Origin: a virus
Length of the DNA stretch: 24,574 bases
Strand: one strand, 5' to 3'
Virus record (IMG/VR): IMGVR_UViG_3300019926_000160
Coordinates: 1 to 24,574 of that record
In this document: one piece after another, positions 7,533-15,695 of the stretch
How the letters are laid out: each line of letters opens with the position of its first letter
Numbering within the stretch: the first letter of the stretch is position 1
Program-made: the position numbers and the translations under genes
Notes under the pieces: model-generated
The model's input: only the letters and a program-made list of their open reading frames with translations
Told to the model about the DNA's origin: nothing
Databases searched by the model: none

Positions 7533-8114
7533 ATGAGCCAATACACGTTGGAGGAGTATAATCCTCCGGGGCAGCAAATTGTACGGCCGTGTCGGGAGTG
7601 CGGTTCACCCGTCTCAAGAAGTCCGTCAGAGATGGAAGACGACAAACGCCCTTTCTGTTCGCGCGACTGCTATCACGACTGGCGCCGGGGGCGTACCTTT
7701 GGGTCACCTGACGGCAAGGAGTCCTATACCTGCGAGGAGTGTGGCGATACCTTTGAGAAGTGGCCCTCGCAAGGAAAACGCCGCTTCTGTTCGGCCGAGT
7801 GCCGGCACGATTGGTTGTCTTCTCGAACCGGGCAGGACCACCCACTGTGGGAAGGAGGCGTTGACTGGTATCGCGCAATCCGCTCCGCGCACGGGCCAAC
7901 CGGGTGGCACACGCAGCGAAAAGAACACCTCGCTGATGAGTGTGAAAACTGCGGTGAGGGTGAAGCCACACTGTCGCTCCACCACATCGTTCCGGTCCTC
8001 GCTGGCGGACCCAACGCGTCCTGGAACTACATGACGCTCTGCCGGACATGTCACCAGCGAGCCGAGGACTACTGTCGGGATCTCCCCGGAATGGAGGCGG
8101 TGCTAACAGAATGA
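7533..8114 (+). CDS. HNH homing-type endonuclease with zinc ribbons
   Basis: A 193-residue protein. Two zinc knuckles (C20, C23, C42, C46 and C67, C70, C86, C90) precede an HNH nuclease core with C137-C140, the LSLHHIVPVLAGG strand (His150/His151), Asn in NASWNY, and C170-C173-H174. This architecture is common in free-standing homing endonucleases of tailed viruses, which cut one allele of a neighbouring gene and spread by repair. The frame is open to an upstream ATG at 7443, but ATG 7533 is preferred: it has a GGAG nine bases upstream, and the extension merely translates the hairpin. GC content is lower than in flanking head genes. It overlaps the next gene as ATGA. Confidence 0.85.
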   Translation: MSQYTLEEYNPPGQQIVRPCRECGSPVSRSPSEMEDDKRPFCSRDCYHDWRRGRTFGSPDGKESYTCEECGDTFEKWPSQGKRRFCSAECRHDWLSSRTGQDHPLWEGGVDWYRAIRSAHGPTGWHTQRKEHLADECENCGEGEATLSLHHIVPVLAGGPNASWNYMTLCRTCHQRAEDYCRDLPGMEAVLTE

Positions 8115-8437
8115 CAGAATACGATGAATCAAGAGGCATACTAAGCGAGGCGGATCGTGAATATCTCAGAGGAGCTGATAACTACAGCAGACAAGCGGCT
8201 CATGAGAGAGAAAAAGCGATAAATCTGCGGTTTAAGCAGGCACTGTCTGATATAGTGCTATTATCCGATCACAAAGAAAAACTCGACATACACACTGTCG
8301 AGTTGGAAGTGTGGGATCGGGCAGTGGATGGTATTCGCAAACTCCACCCAGACGATAAAGGACCCGAGGCTGACGCCCTCCGTGATCTTGCCGAGAAGTT
8401 AGAGGAGCAAGCAGATCGGATCGAGGACGAGAGTTAA
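8111..8437 (+). CDS. conserved haloarchaeal-type hypothetical protein
   Basis: A 108-residue protein starting at the ATGA overlap with the HNH gene. Its N-terminus (ESRGILSEADREYLRG, then SRQAAHEREKAINLRF) resembles a short domain I associate with haloarchaeal proteins of unknown function: a G(I/V)LS.ADREYLRG turn followed by an Arg/Glu-rich helix and a hydrophobic segment (ALSDIVLL). The C-terminal part is a charged helix. Codon usage is the most AT-rich in the window, suggesting that it arrived together with the HNH gene from another host or virus. No enzymatic motif is visible, and its function is unknown. Confidence 0.75.
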   Translation: MTEYDESRGILSEADREYLRGADNYSRQAAHEREKAINLRFKQALSDIVLLSDHKEKLDIHTVELEVWDRAVDGIRKLHPDDKGPEADALRDLAEKLEEQADRIEDES

Positions 8438-8457
8438 CGCCGTATCGTACCGATGAC

Positions 8458-8506
8458 GCCCCGCCGGGGCCGAGACCCAGATCCGGCACGGACGTTTTTT
8501 GTTTTT
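8458..8506 (+). terminator. possible terminator ending the HNH cassette
   Basis: A 5-bp GC hairpin (GCCCC 8458-8462 with GGGGC 8466-8470) is followed after a spacer by a T6-G-T5 run (8495-8506), the densest T-tract in the window. Oligo-T alone can signal termination in archaea. It ends two bases before the protease start, so readthrough or a nearby promoter would be needed for the downstream head genes. Confidence 0.45.
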
Positions 8507-8507
8507 C

Positions 8508-10253
8508 ATGACGACACAAACCTACTACCCGGTGGCGAATAGCGTCGGCCCGCAACAGGTCCGCGAGACGGACGAGGCGTACATCATCGAGGACGTCCCG
8601 TTTATCCGGCCGATGGAGTTGGCTGGCGGCTACGTCCCCGAACAGTCCGTCCGCGAGACGGCCGACGCATGGGACGGCGTCCCGGCGACGCTCAACCACC
8701 CACGCGACGACAGCGGGATGCCGGTCGCGGCGAATCAACAGCCCGAGACCCACATCGGGACGACTGAGGCGCCGTACTACGACGGGACCCACGTCCGCGG
8801 GAACATCCGCCTCGAGAAAGCGCGGCTCGACGGCCGCGGCGCCGAGGCGACTCGCATCGAGACGGCGCTCGACAACGGCGAGACGATCGACGTCTCCTCA
8901 CAGTACGCCGCCGAGCCACTCCCGGCCGGCGAGTACGACGGCGAGGTCCGCGAGAACGTCGAGCGGATCACACGTCCGGATTCGGTGGCGATCCTGCCGA
9001 CGAAAACGGGCGTGTGTACGATCGAGGATGGGTGCGGGATCAACCCGCAACTCGCGGCGAACGCGGCGGTGTCCGTTCCGATGACCGCAAACGGCAACTA
9101 CGGCGATAAGGACATGGCATCGAGCGCGGAGGCGGAGTTCTCCGAGGGCGATCTCGTCCGCTGGTCGACGTCGGACTCGCCCGGCACCGGCCGCGTGAAC
9201 ACCGTCGCCGTCGAGCCGGGCGCGACCGTCTCGGCCGAGGGCGCGGACGTGACCCGTGAGGCGACCGCCGAGGAACCCGCCTACAAGTTGGACAACTACG
9301 TCGGCCCCGAGGCCGGCTACGACGAGGGCGTCGTCGTCAAGTCGGCATCGGAGATCATCGGCCCGTGGGAGGACGCCCCCGACGAAGCGATGTCGGCGAA
9401 CATGGACGTCCCGGACAAATACGTCCTCGACAACCCCGGCGCGGCCGTCGAGATGGCGTCGGAGATGGGGTTCGGCGAGGACGCGGCCCTCGCTGGCGAC
9501 GAATTGATCCACACCCACGAGGCCGACGGCGAGACGGTATTCATGCCGGGGCCGAGCCACGAGGCGCTCCTCGACCGGCTCGAGGAGCTGGGTGAAGTGG
9601 ACGCCGACGGCGACACCGACGGCGACATGAGCGACAACAGCGTCCGGGCGGCGTTGCGGACGTTGCGGGCGGCGCTGACGGGAGCCGATGACGAGGCGGA
9701 CGCCTCCGAGGACCCTGACCGCGGCCCGGCGTCGACGCGCGACCGTGCGGCGCTCATCGACGACATCACGTCGAACAGCCCGCTCACACGCCACGCCCTC
9801 GAGGCGCGGTGTGACGAGGGGCTGGCGGCGATCCACGACGACGTCATGGCCGCCGCCGAGACAGGGGTATCGGGCAACACAGACGACAGCGATGCGGCCG
9901 CCGACACGACAACCACAACCATGAGCGACAGCGATCCGATCGAACTCGACGACCTCTCCGAGAACGCCCGCGAGGCGCTCGTCGACGAGGCCGTCGAACG
10001 CATCGAGGCGAACCGCGAAACCGAACAGAAAGAGCAGCTCGTGAGCGAGATCATCGCGAACGCCGCGGACTACGACAGCGACGACCGCGAGACGCTCCTC
10101 GAGACGCCGCTGGACGTCCTCCGGAGTCTCAACACGAGCACGCAGGCCGCGGGACTGCCGGGGACGGGCGCGACGGCCAACGCCGCCCCCTCGACCGGCA
10201 CCGACGACAGCGTCGAGGAGTACCCCGACGGCATGATCGGGGGTGATCTCTAA
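8508..10253 (+). CDS. prohead protease / scaffold fusion, DUF2213-like
   Basis: A 581-residue protein. Residues 1 to about 195 match the DUF2213-type prohead protease region: ETDEAYIIEDVPFIRPMELA, then ATLNHPRDDSGMPV, IDVSSQYAAEPLPAGEYDG and ITRPDSVAILP. Residues about 210-300 look like an SH3/Tudor-type barrel (EGDLVRWSTSDSPGTGRV). Residues about 297-360 resemble an accessory domain (VPDKYVLDNPGAAVEMASEMGF, then IHTHE and MPGPSHEAL). The acidic, helical C-terminus (472-581) fits a scaffolding segment. The ATG at 8508 is preferred to the TTG three codons earlier. An in-frame ATG at 9921 could yield the scaffold alone. The position between portal/MuF and capsid genes supports the call. Confidence 0.8.
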   Translation: MTTQTYYPVANSVGPQQVRETDEAYIIEDVPFIRPMELAGGYVPEQSVRETADAWDGVPATLNHPRDDSGMPVAANQQPETHIGTTEAPYYDGTHVRGNIRLEKARLDGRGAEATRIETALDNGETIDVSSQYAAEPLPAGEYDGEVRENVERITRPDSVAILPTKTGVCTIEDGCGINPQLAANAAVSVPMTANGNYGDKDMASSAEAEFSEGDLVRWSTSDSPGTGRVNTVAVEPGATVSAEGADVTREATAEEPAYKLDNYVGPEAGYDEGVVVKSASEIIGPWEDAPDEAMSANMDVPDKYVLDNPGAAVEMASEMGFGEDAALAGDELIHTHEADGETVFMPGPSHEALLDRLEELGEVDADGDTDGDMSDNSVRAALRTLRAALTGADDEADASEDPDRGPASTRDRAALIDDITSNSPLTRHALEARCDEGLAAIHDDVMAAAETGVSGNTDDSDAAADTTTTTMSDSDPIELDDLSENAREALVDEAVERIEANRETEQKEQLVSEIIANAADYDSDDRETLLETPLDVLRSLNTSTQAAGLPGTGATANAAPSTGTDDSVEEYPDGMIGGDL

Positions 10254-10759
10254 TGTCCGACCCGACCGCAACCATCGACGGCAAGAGCTACGGCGAACCG
10301 ATCTACAAGGAGGGCGAGGCCGGCAGCGACCTCACGCCGGGCGAACTCCTCGTCCAGACGGGGACGAACGCGGCGGGCGAGCCGATCTACGACGCCGTCT
10401 CGACGGCCGACAAGCTCGACCCGCAGGCGCAGTTCGCGAAAGTCCCGAGCACGCCCCCGCAGCGTGACGGCACCGGCACCGATCCGGTCGACCAGACGAT
10501 CAGCGCCGGCACGCTCGTCGAGGTGCGGGTCTACCGCCGCGGCGACACCGTCAAGGGCGCACTCCTGGCGGCCGGGGGCGACCTCGGGACGGCCGCCGAC
10601 GCCGATGTCAGTCACGGCGATACGCTCGGCGCGGCCAGCGACGGCTCGTTGAAGGCGACGTCGGCCGCCGGGGCGGGCGTTGCCGTGGCGAGCGAAGCGA
10701 TCGACAACTCCGGGGCGGCCGCTGGCGACCGCGCCCGTATCGACGTGGAGGTCCTCTAA
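10253..10759 (+). CDS. capsid decoration/stabilisation-like protein
   Basis: A 168-residue protein whose ATG shares a base with the protease stop (TAATG) and which ends one base before the capsid gene. The last third (AGAGVAVASEAIDNSGAAAG, then RARIDVEVL) resembles small beta-sheet head-decoration proteins, which often end with a repeated Ala/Gly-rich turn and a beta strand. The order protease, decoration, major capsid is the standard one in tailed viruses. No signal peptide or membrane segment is seen. The assignment rests mainly on position and the end motif. Confidence 0.65.
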   Translation: MSDPTATIDGKSYGEPIYKEGEAGSDLTPGELLVQTGTNAAGEPIYDAVSTADKLDPQAQFAKVPSTPPQRDGTGTDPVDQTISAGTLVEVRVYRRGDTVKGALLAAGGDLGTAADADVSHGDTLGAASDGSLKATSAAGAGVAVASEAIDNSGAAAGDRARIDVEVL

Positions 10760-10760
10760 C

Positions 10761-11918
10761 ATGAGTCCGAATACTACCGACGCGACCGCAGCACAGCCCG
10801 GCGACCTCAGTCCGCCGACGCAACTCCACCGGCAGGCGCTCTTTGCCAACACGGCCGCCGAGCGCCAACAGGCCCGCCGACAGATCCGCGCCAACTCGGC
10901 CTACGACGCGGGCTTTTGGAAAACCCTCGACGGTGCGTTCATGGCTGGGTATCTCGGCGTCGCCCCGACCGCCAACCAGTCGGTCCGCGGGAACGCCCAA
11001 CTGTTCGACTACGACGAGTACGTCGATCGCTCCGACGAGATCATCGAGGAGGTCAACCTCGAGGTCGGCGTCCTCGACGACGCGATGGGCATCGACGAGG
11101 TCGGCTCCTCGCTCGCGACGACGATCTACACGGAGCAGGCCGAAAGCGAGGTCGGCGAGGCGGAGATCTCGATGGACGGCCAAGCGAAGGGCGACAACAT
11201 GGACACGGCGAGCATCCCGGTCGGGGTGGCCCAGCCGATCGTCCACGTCGACTACGAGATCGACGCCCGCGACCAACAGCAGTCGGCGAACATGGGCCAA
11301 GACAAGGAGGCCCGACTCGCCCGCCAGGCCGGCCGCGCCCTCCGCGAAAAGGAGGACGACCTCGCCCTCAACGGCTGGGGGCTGACGGTCGAAGGCCCGC
11401 AGGGCGGCCAGTTCGGCGTCGACGGGTTCCTCACGACCGACGCCCGAATCACCGGCAACGCGCCCGGTGCGTGGGACGAGACCGACGACACGACGTACTC
11501 AAACGTCCAGGCCACCGTCGAGCAAATGGTCTCGGACCTCGAAAACGTCGGCGCGAACAACGACAAGAACCTCATGCCGCGCTCGCGTGGCGTCTACCTC
11601 TACTACAACCAGACGCACAACGCGATCCTCGACAAGGCCGACCCGCGCGGCGACGGGAACATGAGTATCCGCCAGCGGCTCCAACAGGACCACAGCTACG
11701 TCACGCTGCGGGAGACGCCGTTCATCGGCGAGGGCGAGATCTGCATGGTCGTCCGCGACGAGCGGGTCATGTCGGTCGTCAACGCCCAGGGACCGACGAA
11801 CATGAGTTGGGAGCCGTCCCCGATGGCGACGCGCTACAAGGCGCTGTCGAGCCGGGTGCCGTTCTTCCGCTCGACGTACTCGGACATCCTCGGCGTCGTC
11901 AACTACGACGGGCTGTAA
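10761..11918 (+). CDS. major capsid protein, HK97 fold
   Basis: A 385-residue protein. The frame is open upstream, but ATG 10761, one base after the previous stop, fits gene order and composition. Features typical of HK97/encapsulin-like shells are an N-terminal helix with QARRQIRANSAYDAGFWKTL, a long middle region containing the spine-helix pattern ARLARQAGRALREKEDDLALNGWG (about residues 180-205), and a C-terminal beta segment with ATRYKALSSRVPFFRSTYSD. It would form the icosahedral shell, with the protease gene upstream maturing it. The size is normal for the family, and nothing appears truncated. Confidence 0.87.
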   Translation: MSPNTTDATAAQPGDLSPPTQLHRQALFANTAAERQQARRQIRANSAYDAGFWKTLDGAFMAGYLGVAPTANQSVRGNAQLFDYDEYVDRSDEIIEEVNLEVGVLDDAMGIDEVGSSLATTIYTEQAESEVGEAEISMDGQAKGDNMDTASIPVGVAQPIVHVDYEIDARDQQQSANMGQDKEARLARQAGRALREKEDDLALNGWGLTVEGPQGGQFGVDGFLTTDARITGNAPGAWDETDDTTYSNVQATVEQMVSDLENVGANNDKNLMPRSRGVYLYYNQTHNAILDKADPRGDGNMSIRQRLQQDHSYVTLRETPFIGEGEICMVVRDERVMSVVNAQGPTNMSWEPSPMATRYKALSSRVPFFRSTYSDILGVVNYDGL

Positions 11919-11920
11919 TC

Positions 11921-12292
11921 ATGGCTCGCTATCGGTGGGTCGGCGCACATCCGTACCGCGACCACGCCCACGGCCGCGTCATCGAGTCAGGCGAGTCACT
12001 CCCCGACGACATCGCCGGCCGCGTCGCCGACCGCCACCCGCACGACGTCGAGCCGATCGCGGACGGGGACGAGACGGACGCGACCGACAGCGACGACAGC
12101 GGCGAGTTCGATGCCGCGGCGTGGCTCGAGGCCGACTACCGAAAGCGCGCCGAGCGCGTCCGGTCCGGCGCGGTCGACGCGCACCTGGACGCGATCGACG
12201 CCGCCGAGACGAGTCAAACGGTCGCCGAGGCCGTGGCCGAGCGCCGCGCCGAGATGCAGGCCGACGCCGACGGCGAGGAGGTGATCGTATGA
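11921..12292 (+). CDS. small capsid-adjacent structural protein
   Basis: A 123-residue acidic protein between the major capsid gene and the head-tail connector, overlapping the latter as ATGA. The N-terminus (RYRWVGAHPYRDHAHGRVIE, then GESLPDDIAGRVADRHPHDV) has a compact beta-like pattern that I associate with small proteins in haloviral head modules. The C-terminal half is a charged helix (AVDAHLDAIDAAETSQTVAE) that may be a coiled coil. Its function is unknown; a head-completion or capsid-stabilising role is inferred from position only. Confidence 0.65.
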   Translation: MARYRWVGAHPYRDHAHGRVIESGESLPDDIAGRVADRHPHDVEPIADGDETDATDSDDSGEFDAAAWLEADYRKRAERVRSGAVDAHLDAIDAAETSQTVAEAVAERRAEMQADADGEEVIV

Positions 12293-12666
12293 GTGTCGAT
12301 CCCGCTGCCGTCACGGACGCACTCGGCGGGAGCGACCTCGAGCCGGCGGCGATCCAGTCGTTCATCGACGCCGCCGGCCGGTTCTACGACCGCCGCACCG
12401 AGACCGACACCGTCGCCCCCGACGCCCGCGACGACGTCGTGACGCGGCTGGCGGCGCATTTTATCGCGACCGGACCGGAACGACAGGTCGATAGCGCCTC
12501 CGAATCCGGGGGGAGCGTCTCCTTTGCCGGCGAAACCGGCGAGGGCCTCCGGGCGACGACCCACGGGCAAATGGCGATCATGCTCGACCCCGCCGACACG
12601 CTCGGGAGCGCCGACAAGCCCGGCGCGTCGCTGTCAAGTCCGACCGTGAAACGCGAGGGGCGGTGA
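12289..12666 (+). CDS. head-tail connector (adaptor) protein, DUF4054-like
   Basis: A 125-residue protein starting at an ATGA overlap. The helical N-terminus (IQSFIDAAGRFYDRR), the central LAAHFIATGPERQVDSAS and the end segment SGGSVSFAGETGEGLRATTHGQMA match the pattern of adaptor proteins that dock under the portal: a four-helix bundle followed by an arm ending in a T.YG/THGQ-type strand. Its role would be to extend the portal channel after DNA packaging. Length and position directly after the capsid genes agree with this call. Confidence 0.72.
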   Translation: MSVDPAAVTDALGGSDLEPAAIQSFIDAAGRFYDRRTETDTVAPDARDDVVTRLAAHFIATGPERQVDSASESGGSVSFAGETGEGLRATTHGQMAIMLDPADTLGSADKPGASLSSPTVKREGR

Positions 12667-12672
12667 GCGCCG

Positions 12673-13059
12673 ATGGCCCGCGACCGCATCGCCTCGGCGC
12701 TCCGCCGGACGCACTCGAGCACGCTCGTCAACACGACCATCGAGGTCTACGCGCCGAGTGAGACTTACGAGGCCGGCGAGGGGTTTACCGTCTCCTATCC
12801 GGACGCCCCGACCGCCGAGTACGACGCCCGCGTGGCCTCGCCCGCGAGTCGCGCCGACCGTGACCGTGGCGGGACCACGGCGGAGATCGACGCCGTCGTG
12901 TCGGTGCGCGACGACACCGGGCAGACGTGGACGGACTACACAGACGAACAGGAGGCCCCCGTCGAACTCGTCGATACCGCCGACGGGACGCGCTACGAGG
13001 TCGAGACGGTGATCGACCCGCACAACGGCCTCCTTGAGCTGGAGGTCGTCGAGATATGA
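12673..13059 (+). CDS. head closure / head-tail adaptor protein
   Basis: A 128-residue protein in the second connector position. The N-terminal helix (ARDRIASALRRTHSSTL) is followed by a mostly beta-stranded body (NTTIEVYAPSETYEAGEGFTV, then YDARVASPAS and a C-terminal VDTADGTRYEVETVIDPHNG). This suits the small barrel of head-closure proteins (SPP1 gp16/HK97 gp7-like). It overlaps the next gene by ATGA. Assignment is by fold impression and gene order rather than by a decisive motif. Confidence 0.62.
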   Translation: MARDRIASALRRTHSSTLVNTTIEVYAPSETYEAGEGFTVSYPDAPTAEYDARVASPASRADRDRGGTTAEIDAVVSVRDDTGQTWTDYTDEQEAPVELVDTADGTRYEVETVIDPHNGLLELEVVEI

Positions 13060-13541
13060 GCGACTTTAGCCTCGGCCTGGACGGCCTCGAAGCCCGCATC
13101 GAGGAGCTAGAAGATTTGGCCGACGACGTCCAGACGGTGACGACGTACACGGTCGGCTCCGGCGTTGAGTACGCCGTGTACCTGGAGGCGGGGACCTCGA
13201 AAATGGACGCGAAACCGTTTTTCAGACCGGCGATCAACGAAGTCCGCGCCCAGGGCGTCGAGGGCTTTATCGCCCACAACACGGGGACGTCGGTCGACGC
13301 ACTCCCGGATGTCGACGCCGTCATCAAAGTCCTCGCCCTCGCGCTGGAGCGCCGCGTCAAGGAGATCATCACCGACAAGGGGTTGATCGACACCGGCACG
13401 CTCCGGGCGTCCGTCCTCGCTGTCCGGGGCGGCGACCCGTCAGTCTTGCCGACCGCGGGCGACTTTTCGGGCTTCGATAGCGACAATCCGGCCCCGGCGA
13501 CGGCGGGCCGCGGACTGATCGAGGAGACGGTCGAGTTATGA
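13056..13541 (+). CDS. neck / tail-completion protein, HK97 gp10-like
   Basis: A 161-residue protein. The signature VEYAVYLEAGTSKMDAKPFFRPAI (about residues 37-60) is typical of the HK97 gp10 family: a Y-A-x-x-x-E-x-G-T turn followed by a K-P-F-x-x-P strand. A Thr-Gly-x-Leu-Arg-x-Ser motif (TGTLRASV) lies near the C-terminus. These proteins join head and tail. It starts at the ATGA overlap with the head-closure gene and ends in another ATGA overlap with the tail-terminator gene, so the neck genes are translationally linked. Confidence 0.8.
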   Translation: MSDFSLGLDGLEARIEELEDLADDVQTVTTYTVGSGVEYAVYLEAGTSKMDAKPFFRPAINEVRAQGVEGFIAHNTGTSVDALPDVDAVIKVLALALERRVKEIITDKGLIDTGTLRASVLAVRGGDPSVLPTAGDFSGFDSDNPAPATAGRGLIEETVEL

Positions 13542-14068
13542 CACTCACGCTCCCCGACCGACCGGCCAAGCACTTCATCGATAAGGTCCTCCTCCCGTCG
13601 TGGGACGTCTCGGAGGCCGTCGGCTACGACCCGAGCGCCGCGCCCGGCGAGGAGGCGTTCCTTCCGGTGGCAACGACCCTCGACAACGTCGGTGCGGGCT
13701 ATCCATCGCTCGTCGTCCAATACAGCAACGAGACGACCGGTGGCGAGTCGACGTACGACTACCTCACGCCGGACGGTCCTGGCCAGAACCGCCAAGGGAC
13801 GCTTCTAGCGATCGCTCGCGCCGAAGCAGAGGCCGGCGGCTATACCGGCGACAGCGGCTCCTACGCCGGCGAACCAGCCGAGGACGTCGCTGTGAAACTT
13901 ATCGAAGCCGTCGAGAATGTGTGTCAAGACAACGCTACCGGTGGGAGTTCAGCGTTCAAAAGCATCGGCTCTCAACGCGGCCCCGAAGCGCCGGACGATA
14001 CCGACGTGTCGCCGCCGGTCCGCATCGCGAACACGCAGATCGATTATTCGTGGCTCCGTCGGCCCTGA
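13538..14068 (+). CDS. tail terminator / tail completion protein
   Basis: A 176-residue protein in the position of the tail terminator, between the neck protein and the tail tube. Visible features are an N-terminal amphipathic segment (PAKHFIDKVLLPSWDVSE), a strand SLVVQYSNETTGGESTYDYL, a helix (EDVAVKLIEAVENVCQD) and the C-terminal PPVRIANTQIDYSWLR strand, which is common in small tail proteins of haloviral modules. It likely caps the tail tube when its length is fixed by the tape measure. GC content falls slightly in the second half. Function is inferred from gene order. Confidence 0.62.
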   Translation: MTLTLPDRPAKHFIDKVLLPSWDVSEAVGYDPSAAPGEEAFLPVATTLDNVGAGYPSLVVQYSNETTGGESTYDYLTPDGPGQNRQGTLLAIARAEAEAGGYTGDSGSYAGEPAEDVAVKLIEAVENVCQDNATGGSSAFKSIGSQRGPEAPDDTDVSPPVRIANTQIDYSWLRRP

Positions 14069-14106
14069 CCGTCGTACTGCTTGCTGAGTAACCGTTCCAA
14101 ATCACC

Positions 14107-15339
14107 ATGAGTACTGATCAAGCGCCCGTTGAGAGCGGGCTCCAAGACATCCGCACCGAGTGGGTCGCCGAGACGACCCCCGGCGAGTTTCCGACCGACC
14201 CCGCGTGGGGCGCGTTTGCGCCGGAAATCTCGGAATTCACGTATAGCACGGACGGAAACAAGGAGGGTCGTGAGACGCTCGGCCAAGTCGACCCTGCCGC
14301 CTACGACCGCGCTGCCGAGTCGGCGTCGGCGACGATCTCCTACCGGCAGGCGAAATTCCCGGTCGCGAGCGACGGCACTGTTCAGGACCCGATCGCGTAT
14401 CCGATCGTCGCCGACCCGAGCGAGGACTATCCGAGCCACACGGTCGTCGAGCGCCGCGAGGTCGTCTCCGGCGGCGCGACGGGTGCTGGCTTTCGCGAGT
14501 TCGCTGTTCTCTCGGGCGCACGCCCCGTCGGCGCGTCCTTCGACGGCGACCCCTCGAGTACCGAGCCGATCCCGCAGGAGCTAACCTACGAGGCCGAACG
14601 CGCCCGGACCCACATCATCCACCAGCCGAGCGGCGACGCGACGCTGACGGTCTCCTCGACGGACACGGGTGACACCAACGACGTCATCATTGAGTCCGAG
14701 GGTGCCGCCACGACAGAGACCGTCTCGCTGCCCGGGTCGGACCCGAATGAGGTCACGACAACGGAGACGTTTTCCGACATCGACGCGATCAAAGTCGAGG
14801 GCGAGCACGCGGGCGACATCCAGGTCTCGGTGGATGGCACCGACCTCCTCGAGACGCCGCTCACGGGAACGAACACCGACGGCGTCGACTCCGTCGCGGG
14901 TGTCCCGGCCCTCGGCGGCGGATCGCACGCCACGCCGACAGCCGAGGCCGGCCCGCAGTTCCTCGGCACCGACGCCACCTGGACCGGCGCGGCGCTGTCC
15001 GACCGCGTCCACGCGCTGAATCTCGACGTCGAGTTCGACAGCGACCGGAACGCCCAACAGGGCAGTCGGACGGAGACGATCGATGTCGGGACCCGCTCGA
15101 TTAGCGTCGATGCGGACGTCGCCGGCCCCTACGAGACGGCTACGCGCATCAAGGAACATCACCGCGACAAGTCGGGCGATCTCGTGTGGACGTTCGCCAA
15201 CGGCGAGACGATCACTATCAAGAACGCTGTCCTCACGGATGCGCCGGACTACACCCGCAGTGCCGGGGACACGAATTATATACCGTCGGTGACATTTGGG
15301 GCGTCGGGTGACCCCGCTATCGAAATCAACAACGACTAG
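14107..15339 (+). CDS. major tail tube protein with Ig-like insert
   Basis: A 410-residue protein. The N-terminal part (SGLQDIRTEWVAETTPGEFP, then WGAFAPEISEFTYS) and the C-terminal part (ALNLDVEFDSD, NLVWTF-like GDLVWTFANGETITIKNAVL, DAPDYTRSAGD) fit siphovirus tail-tube proteins. Residues about 165-255 are Ser/Thr/Asp-rich beta sequence (DATLTVSSTDTGDTNDVIIES) and look like an inserted Ig-like or Big-type domain displayed on the tail surface. That explains the large size; about 200-300 residues would be usual. No sheath gene follows, so the tail should be non-contractile. A 38-base spacer separates it from the tail terminator. Confidence 0.77.
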   Translation: MSTDQAPVESGLQDIRTEWVAETTPGEFPTDPAWGAFAPEISEFTYSTDGNKEGRETLGQVDPAAYDRAAESASATISYRQAKFPVASDGTVQDPIAYPIVADPSEDYPSHTVVERREVVSGGATGAGFREFAVLSGARPVGASFDGDPSSTEPIPQELTYEAERARTHIIHQPSGDATLTVSSTDTGDTNDVIIESEGAATTETVSLPGSDPNEVTTTETFSDIDAIKVEGEHAGDIQVSVDGTDLLETPLTGTNTDGVDSVAGVPALGGGSHATPTAEAGPQFLGTDATWTGAALSDRVHALNLDVEFDSDRNAQQGSRTETIDVGTRSISVDADVAGPYETATRIKEHHRDKSGDLVWTFANGETITIKNAVLTDAPDYTRSAGDTNYIPSVTFGASGDPAIEINND

Positions 15340-15341
15340 TC

Positions 15342-15695
15342 ATGAGTGACGACACAGAGGTGGTAAGTTTTGAAGAGGGCGCAGCGATTCTCTCGGAGCG
15401 GGCGACCTTTGAGGGAAACGTCCAGATCGGCGGTAAGACCATCCCCATTGAAGTGGATGAGCCGACACTTGAGGAACTCGAAGAAATCGAGGCTGGGCTG
15501 CCGGAGGACGCCGAAGAGGTCGACGTCGCCCGCGAGATGGTCGATCGGTACCTCGTCCGCCCCGATATCGAGGCAAAAACGCTCGGAATCACACGGGCGC
15601 TGGCGCTGTTTGCGGGCCTTCAACAGACGTGGCAACAGGCCGACGCCTTCGAGGCCGCTAAAGCGGAGATGGAGCTTCCCGAGGGAAACGCATAG
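15342..15695 (+). CDS. tail assembly chaperone, short form (gpG-like)
   Basis: A 117-residue acidic protein two bases after the tail-tube stop. The body is a beta strand segment (GNVQIGGKTIPIEVDEPTLEEL) and then helices (DVAREMVDRYLVRP, ALALFAGLQQTWQQADAF). Its position between tail tube and tape measure is that of the lambda G gene. It should coat the tape measure during tail assembly. The last codons contain the slippery heptamer GGGAAAC, allowing part of the ribosomes to make the longer form. Confidence 0.83.
   Translation: MSDDTEVVSFEEGAAILSERATFEGNVQIGGKTIPIEVDEPTLEELEEIEAGLPEDAEEVDVAREMVDRYLVRPDIEAKTLGITRALALFAGLQQTWQQADAFEAAKAEMELPEGNA

Noticed and set aside
8898-10271. Reverse-strand ORF of 457 codons opposite the protease gene
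   Set aside because: Same shadow effect. The Arg/Val-rich product is unlike the acidic proteome, and the forward frame has recognisable domains.
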